A DNA stretch of 64,000 nucleotides from Varroa destructor (taxonomy: Eukaryota; Arthropoda; Arachnida; Mesostigmata; Varroidae), in contig NW_019211458.1 of assembly GCF_002443255.2 (NCBI RefSeq), positions 38,608,014-38,672,013 on the forward strand, in the 5' to 3' direction. The translations under genes were made by a program, and so were the position numbers. Positions 59,601 to 64,000 of the stretch are shown piece by piece. Under the pieces are notes generated by a model, which saw only the letters and a program-made list of their open reading frames with translations, was not told where the DNA came from and ran no database searches. Each line of letters begins with the position of its first letter. The stretch's first letter is position 1.

Positions 59601-62005
59601 TCGTCGCCAAATAACCATGAAGCCTACAATGGCTTAGGGGTGCTTATCCGTCTGCCTATTCATCCAGGATACTTTTCCAAAGCTATACTAGGTTAGCATC
59701 CAGCAATCGCGTCGGTTTCGCTCGCTCTAAAAAAGAGGCCGCCGCTATCTTTTAATCCACCAGGACTCCTAGCAGTGTACTGTTTTTATACTTCTAGTCT
59801 TTTTCCGTTATAAGCCTACTTTCACCCCAGCCCATCCTGCATAAAGTAAAGGATGGTGCTGTATGGGCCAAAACTTGCTTAATGCTGTTGTCGAAAATAA
59901 ATGACGCCAAGAAAGGAAAATATTTCTGTATGTTCGTCAAAGACTCTTCTGTTATGTGGCCTACTCACTCTAGCTCTCGAGCTCGTTACTCGACAACCAA
60001 TTTGTTTTCGAGGAAAGTTAGTTCAAGACACCTGCATCGTTGGCACAAACAACCTTGCTGTTATGTGGGTTATATAATAGGGCAAAGGAGGGGCTGCATG
60101 GGCCACACAGGGGTATATCACTCAACAAAGCTACAGGCAAGGTGCTTTTCTTCATAGAAGGGGCTATGACTATAGCTAAAGAAGGCAATGCTCAATAAAC
60201 ATTTAGTGCCAAGTTAGGTGGATAAAAAATAATGATTCGACTAGCATCGATTCACATAGAGCTCTGCGCAGTGCGAAGCTGGAGTTTAGACGGCCCAGCA
60301 GTGGCACATCCTGTTCGACTTTTTTCTTTATTTAAACTTTTAAATACATTCTATCCGAGCAGTGAGGAGGAAAAGCGATATCGTACCATTCCGAACATCA
60401 TAGCACTGAAGTTTGTATGACCATGACCATGCCTCTGTTACAGATAAATATTTATTCTAGAACCTTACCGATTGTCAACAATAAGGTGCATACTTTGACA
60501 ATATTTTTTTGTCCGAATGATACGCTACTTTAATAAAATGGGCAACATTTTTCTCAAGTGCAACCACATATGACACGTTGACAATATCAACATATGATTT
60601 AGCGAACGCGGGAATACGAAGCCTCAACTCATCTACCAAGCTGAGTTGTATCCCGAGGCTTTTTCAGTTACACTGAAGAATTAACATCCATGGTGCGCAG
60701 TTTCATAAAAGCCCTAAATACAATCGCCCCTATAGCTTCGCCATTCCAGCCTATATAACTCCACCCTGTCCTACACTTGTTCTAATGGCTGTCCAGTTTA
60801 ACTAGTTAGTAAACAATTGTGTTACAATATATGGCATTACATCAGCTCAAAGAAGGAAAAATTGTGTAGTATAAAGGCATCACGATTAACGTCTGTACTC
60901 TAGTACTATAGATGAAGAATAGAAGAAATATAAAAGTATAAAAAAAACTTTTTTAATCTCGTGTCGCTGCTATAGGCTGCCATAGTTATCATAGAAAGTT
61001 GCACATAGAAAGCATTCATTTGTGAAGACATCATTGGCACACTACATTCCATCGTAGTTTGTTGCAACATATTGCATTATATCAGTGAATTTCTACGGGA
61101 GTTTCCGCAGCTGTTTTCACATTGCAAACCCTTCGTGATCCTAGCGACGAAGTGCGACAACGTCGGCAGAAATCAGAATGGTGGACGATGCGCCTCATGT
61201 TTTTAGCACATGCTAGTACGTAGCTATTCTGTAGGTACGGTGTTCAGCTCAAGGAGCATTGACCCGAAGGGAGCAACCGCACCGACGTTTAAAAAGTAAA
61301 CTGGCTATTAGGTCTACCAAGACGACGATGAGAACTACTATTGCTGAGTTCCGTCCAAAACGTATGAAAGCTTTTCGCGTTGAAGGGCATCAACAGATAT
61401 AGCGTAACTTGAATACCCTTTATAAGCTGTCTGCTGTTTATCAGCGCTATGCTACATTTATATATCTAAACTACCTAGCCGGCCAGCGCCCAGCTGTTCC
61501 TATCTTGTTTTGCTTATCCATACCTAGCAATAGCCTCTGTGACTAACACCCGCCGTGTTGTCGCAACAGTACGACGATTGGCGAGAGCGGATGCTGATAC
61601 TTGCACCACTCGCCCTCGCTATTTAACAGCCAACACAACAGCACCAATAAGAACAACACACTGGCAAGAGCGTTATTATTTCGATGAGCCTGATTTATGA
61701 CAGGTTACACAACACCGGACTGAAACACATTGCTGCTTAAGACAGATGAAAGGCAATTTTTTTAGTGCCAGGTGTGCACACGACGGTAATAAGGCGACGT
61801 CCATGTTGCTTCTGCTGCTGTTGCAGCTGCAAGTCTAGCTACTGCGGCAGTGGTCGAGGTCGTTATCTTAAGTGGTATCACCGAAAAGAGAAAAGAAAAT
61901 ATTGGAACAGTGCTGGCACGCGTATTCCACCACTGGATAGACTGTGCGTCATTTTAGTTTCACCTCATTAACTCTAGCACTACGGTTAAGCGCCGCCGTT
62001 AAGCG

Positions 62006-62038
62006 CATTAAAGTGACTTCTATGAACTCACTTTAATG
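62006..62038. repeat. 11-bp perfect inverted repeat
   Basis: CATTAAAGTGA (62006-62016) and TCACTTTAATG (62028-62038) flank an 11-nt loop. A direct repeat of GTTAAGCGC lies immediately upstream. Confidence 0.85.
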
Positions 62039-63343
62039 ATTGGTAACGAACGATTATGCAAATAACGGTTGCGTTTGTATCTAAAACAAAGGCATAACGA
62101 AAAAAAAATAACTTCCAGCCGAAAATGTTTCTACAGCGGCAAAGGTTTAATAAAACGGCTATTTTGTGTTGTGCGTGTATATCTCTCGACCTCTACAGAA
62201 GGCTCCAAGCGCTTCCCCACTATTATTCATAAATGAGCATGGATAGAAGAGATGTTCTCAATAGCTGCGTATATCAATCGTTTCATCCGCTATGTTCCTT
62301 GGCATGGCAGTCATCAGTGGTCTACCAGCGACCACATGCAAATCAACTGAAGCGTCAATATGGGCCCAATAAGTGATAGATTATTGTAGTAGCTTCAACT
62401 TTTGCCTTACATCAAGTTAAACTGTGCATTGGAAATGCGAAATGCGCCACTCTGCTCATTATCACTCGCAGAACCATTTGCAATGTCATAACTTTGATTA
62501 TTAATCTTGCCTTCAACCTAGCTATTACGTGCAAATGTATTATTTCAAATTGAAAATAGCTGAAAAAGACAACAGAAGCCGTGTTGTTAATAGCATATAG
62601 CCAATAGCACTCCGCACCCTAGTAATTATTTTTTAATCTATAAACCAACCGGGCATACTATATGAAGGCCATTTACTTTTAGCAACTCGAGGACAGCTGT
62701 TTAGTTGATTGGCCACGGCCTTCTATCGCTGCTGTTTTTTCAGCCGAGTACCCCTTTTCGTTTTTCTCTATAAATAGCTATAAAAGGATCAATGGATTAC
62801 TTGTACGCGGCTTTAAGATTAAATACAACTGATCTTTGATGGAATAGAAAAATATAGTATTATTTGACTACCTATCGGCATGACAGGTTCTGGTTAATAC
62901 CAGTTACCCTTGACGAAATAAAACCAGTTTCTAGCCAGCGAGATCGGATCTCGACTCGTGAAAACTTAAGCAAACCCTCGTAGAAGCATTAGGTTGTGAT
63001 TCCCATCGTGGGAAAGCATCACATAGTTATCAACGGGCATAGCAATCTCATGAAAACGCTACCTAAATCACTGGCACGTATTATGTCGTAATGTTTATAT
63101 TACAATGGCTACGAAACGGTTGTCATAGGGGGATGACATACATAAAACATCGATAACAGGCGAAACGGAAAGCTTGAATTTGTCACTCTACGATAAAACA
63201 TTAAACACTTTCTTAACCTTATATCAAACAGCTAGCTCATCAATTGAATCGTTATTTCATCGTCTAGACACCAACATTATGCTCACTTGGAATTGAGGAT
63301 CAAGAATGTATCCAAGTTGTTTCTGCTCCCTGAGGCCACCAAC

Positions 63344-63363
63344 GCTGCTGCTGCTGCTGCTGC
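63344..63363. repeat. (CTG)n microsatellite
   Basis: Six to seven CTG triplets in a GC-richer patch near the window end. Confidence 0.85.
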
Positions 63364-64000
63364 GACCGTTATTCGCACGTAGTCGCAACAGTTGCATCAG
63401 CTCCTGCTTTTCAAGCGCCCGCACGCTCTCTAATCGACTGCCAGAACCAGCGTGTTAGGGACAGCACCGGCGCTTTCGGTCTATTGTCAATCCCTCTGTG
63501 TGTCTGGGCACGGTTGCTAATTCCGGGTTGATGGCCATCGGAGCAGCAGAGAAAGCCAAAGGGGAATGCGGCCCTTAAATGCGATTTGTGGTCGCTCTTG
63601 CTGCTCCTATTCAAAATAGCGGATACCGGTAACAAGAACAACGCAGAGAACTGAAATACGGGTAATGACCCTGTTGATTCCTGTTGTTGCCGTTAGGAAG
63701 CAGGTCGCCTAAATATGGCATGACGCTAATCACAGCCATAGCCAAAAGCTGGGCTAACTTATTGGTGGCGAGAGGGAGCAAATAATAAATGAGTATAGAT
63801 TCTTGACTAAGCTTCTGAATTCTACAACTTGTGCATCGTTAAAAATTAGTAGTCAGTGCGTGATCGGTCCTTACCGAACATTTAGAATCACGTTCGGAAT
63901 CACAACTAATACGATATGACACTTTTGGCAAATGGGTTGCTTTATTCTTCCATGCATGTCGTTGACGCTCTCCCACTTTCAACTTCGCCGCGACAGCTGC

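Larger units (their letters stand above)
55866..64000. other. Region upstream of BNIP3, no further gene recognised
   Basis: The BNIP3 promoter should lie at its start. A SINE-like fragment is at 56556-56605. GC-richer, triplet-rich patches occur at about 56.9-57.9 kb and 63.3-63.6 kb, with a (CTG)n tract at 63344-63363. Open frames such as 59882-60157 and 63411-63641 have no recognised homology. The last patch resembles the first kilobase of the window and could be the 5' region of a gene beyond the edge. Confidence 0.45.

Noticed and set aside
1..64000. CRISPR arrays, bacterial operons, rRNA or complete tRNA genes
   Set aside because: No regularly spaced repeats, no polycistronic layout and no full cloverleaf recognised; the genes are intron-containing and animal-like.

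Overview
This is a eukaryotic, animal window. Genes are split into short exons with GT-AG introns, introns and spacers are AT-rich with (TA)n tracts, and there is one 100-N scaffold gap (28901-29000). I recognise four conserved metazoan genes by protein motifs: capicua, AP-3 sigma, THOC3/Tex1 and BNIP3. Gene structures and two old mariner relics fit an arthropod. A parasitiform mite is my best guess, but the sequence alone does not settle the species.

Layout. Positions 1-5965 hold no exon I can defend; its first ~900 bases are triplet-rich. Capicua (cic, + strand) covers 5966-25599 in ten coding exons and is open at its 5' end. The exons join with matching phases into 1141 codons plus a stop. 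In order they encode the long-isoform N-terminal module, the [12 protein letters not shown] module, the ataxin-1-binding motif, the HMG box and the C1 domain. Its 10-kb intron 3 (8151-18138) holds an (AT)30 tract, a nearly full-length dead mariner copy, and a triplet-rich zone at 13.1-15.7 kb that could be the promoter/first exon of a short isoform. The cic 3' region and the gap follow, then about 6.8 kb of AT-rich DNA without a recognised gene.

AP-3 sigma (- strand, 35814-36647) has two exons and encodes 184 aa. THOC3 (+ strand, 39597-43629) has six exons and encodes 326 aa; its third intron carries a second, unrelated mariner relic on the opposite strand. BNIP3 (- strand, 48486-55865) has three exons and encodes 192 aa. 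Its 5' exon, 6.6 kb upstream, was found by phase match and is less certain than the other two. From 55866 to the end I see no further coding gene, only a tRNA-derived SINE-like fragment and the presumed BNIP3 upstream region.

The four genes do not form a pathway. Cic is a nuclear HMG-box repressor controlled by ERK signalling. AP-3 sigma belongs to the endosome-lysosome adaptor. THOC3 is part of the THO/TREX mRNA export complex. BNIP3 is an outer-mitochondrial-membrane mitophagy receptor. Cic and AP3S converge, AP3S and THOC3 diverge across 2.9 kb, and THOC3 and BNIP3 converge. The most testable new points are a candidate cic-S first exon near a cluster of Cic-type TGAATGAA octamers, two mariner relics with readable catalytic cores, three tRNA-SINE-like fragments, and long near-perfect hairpins.
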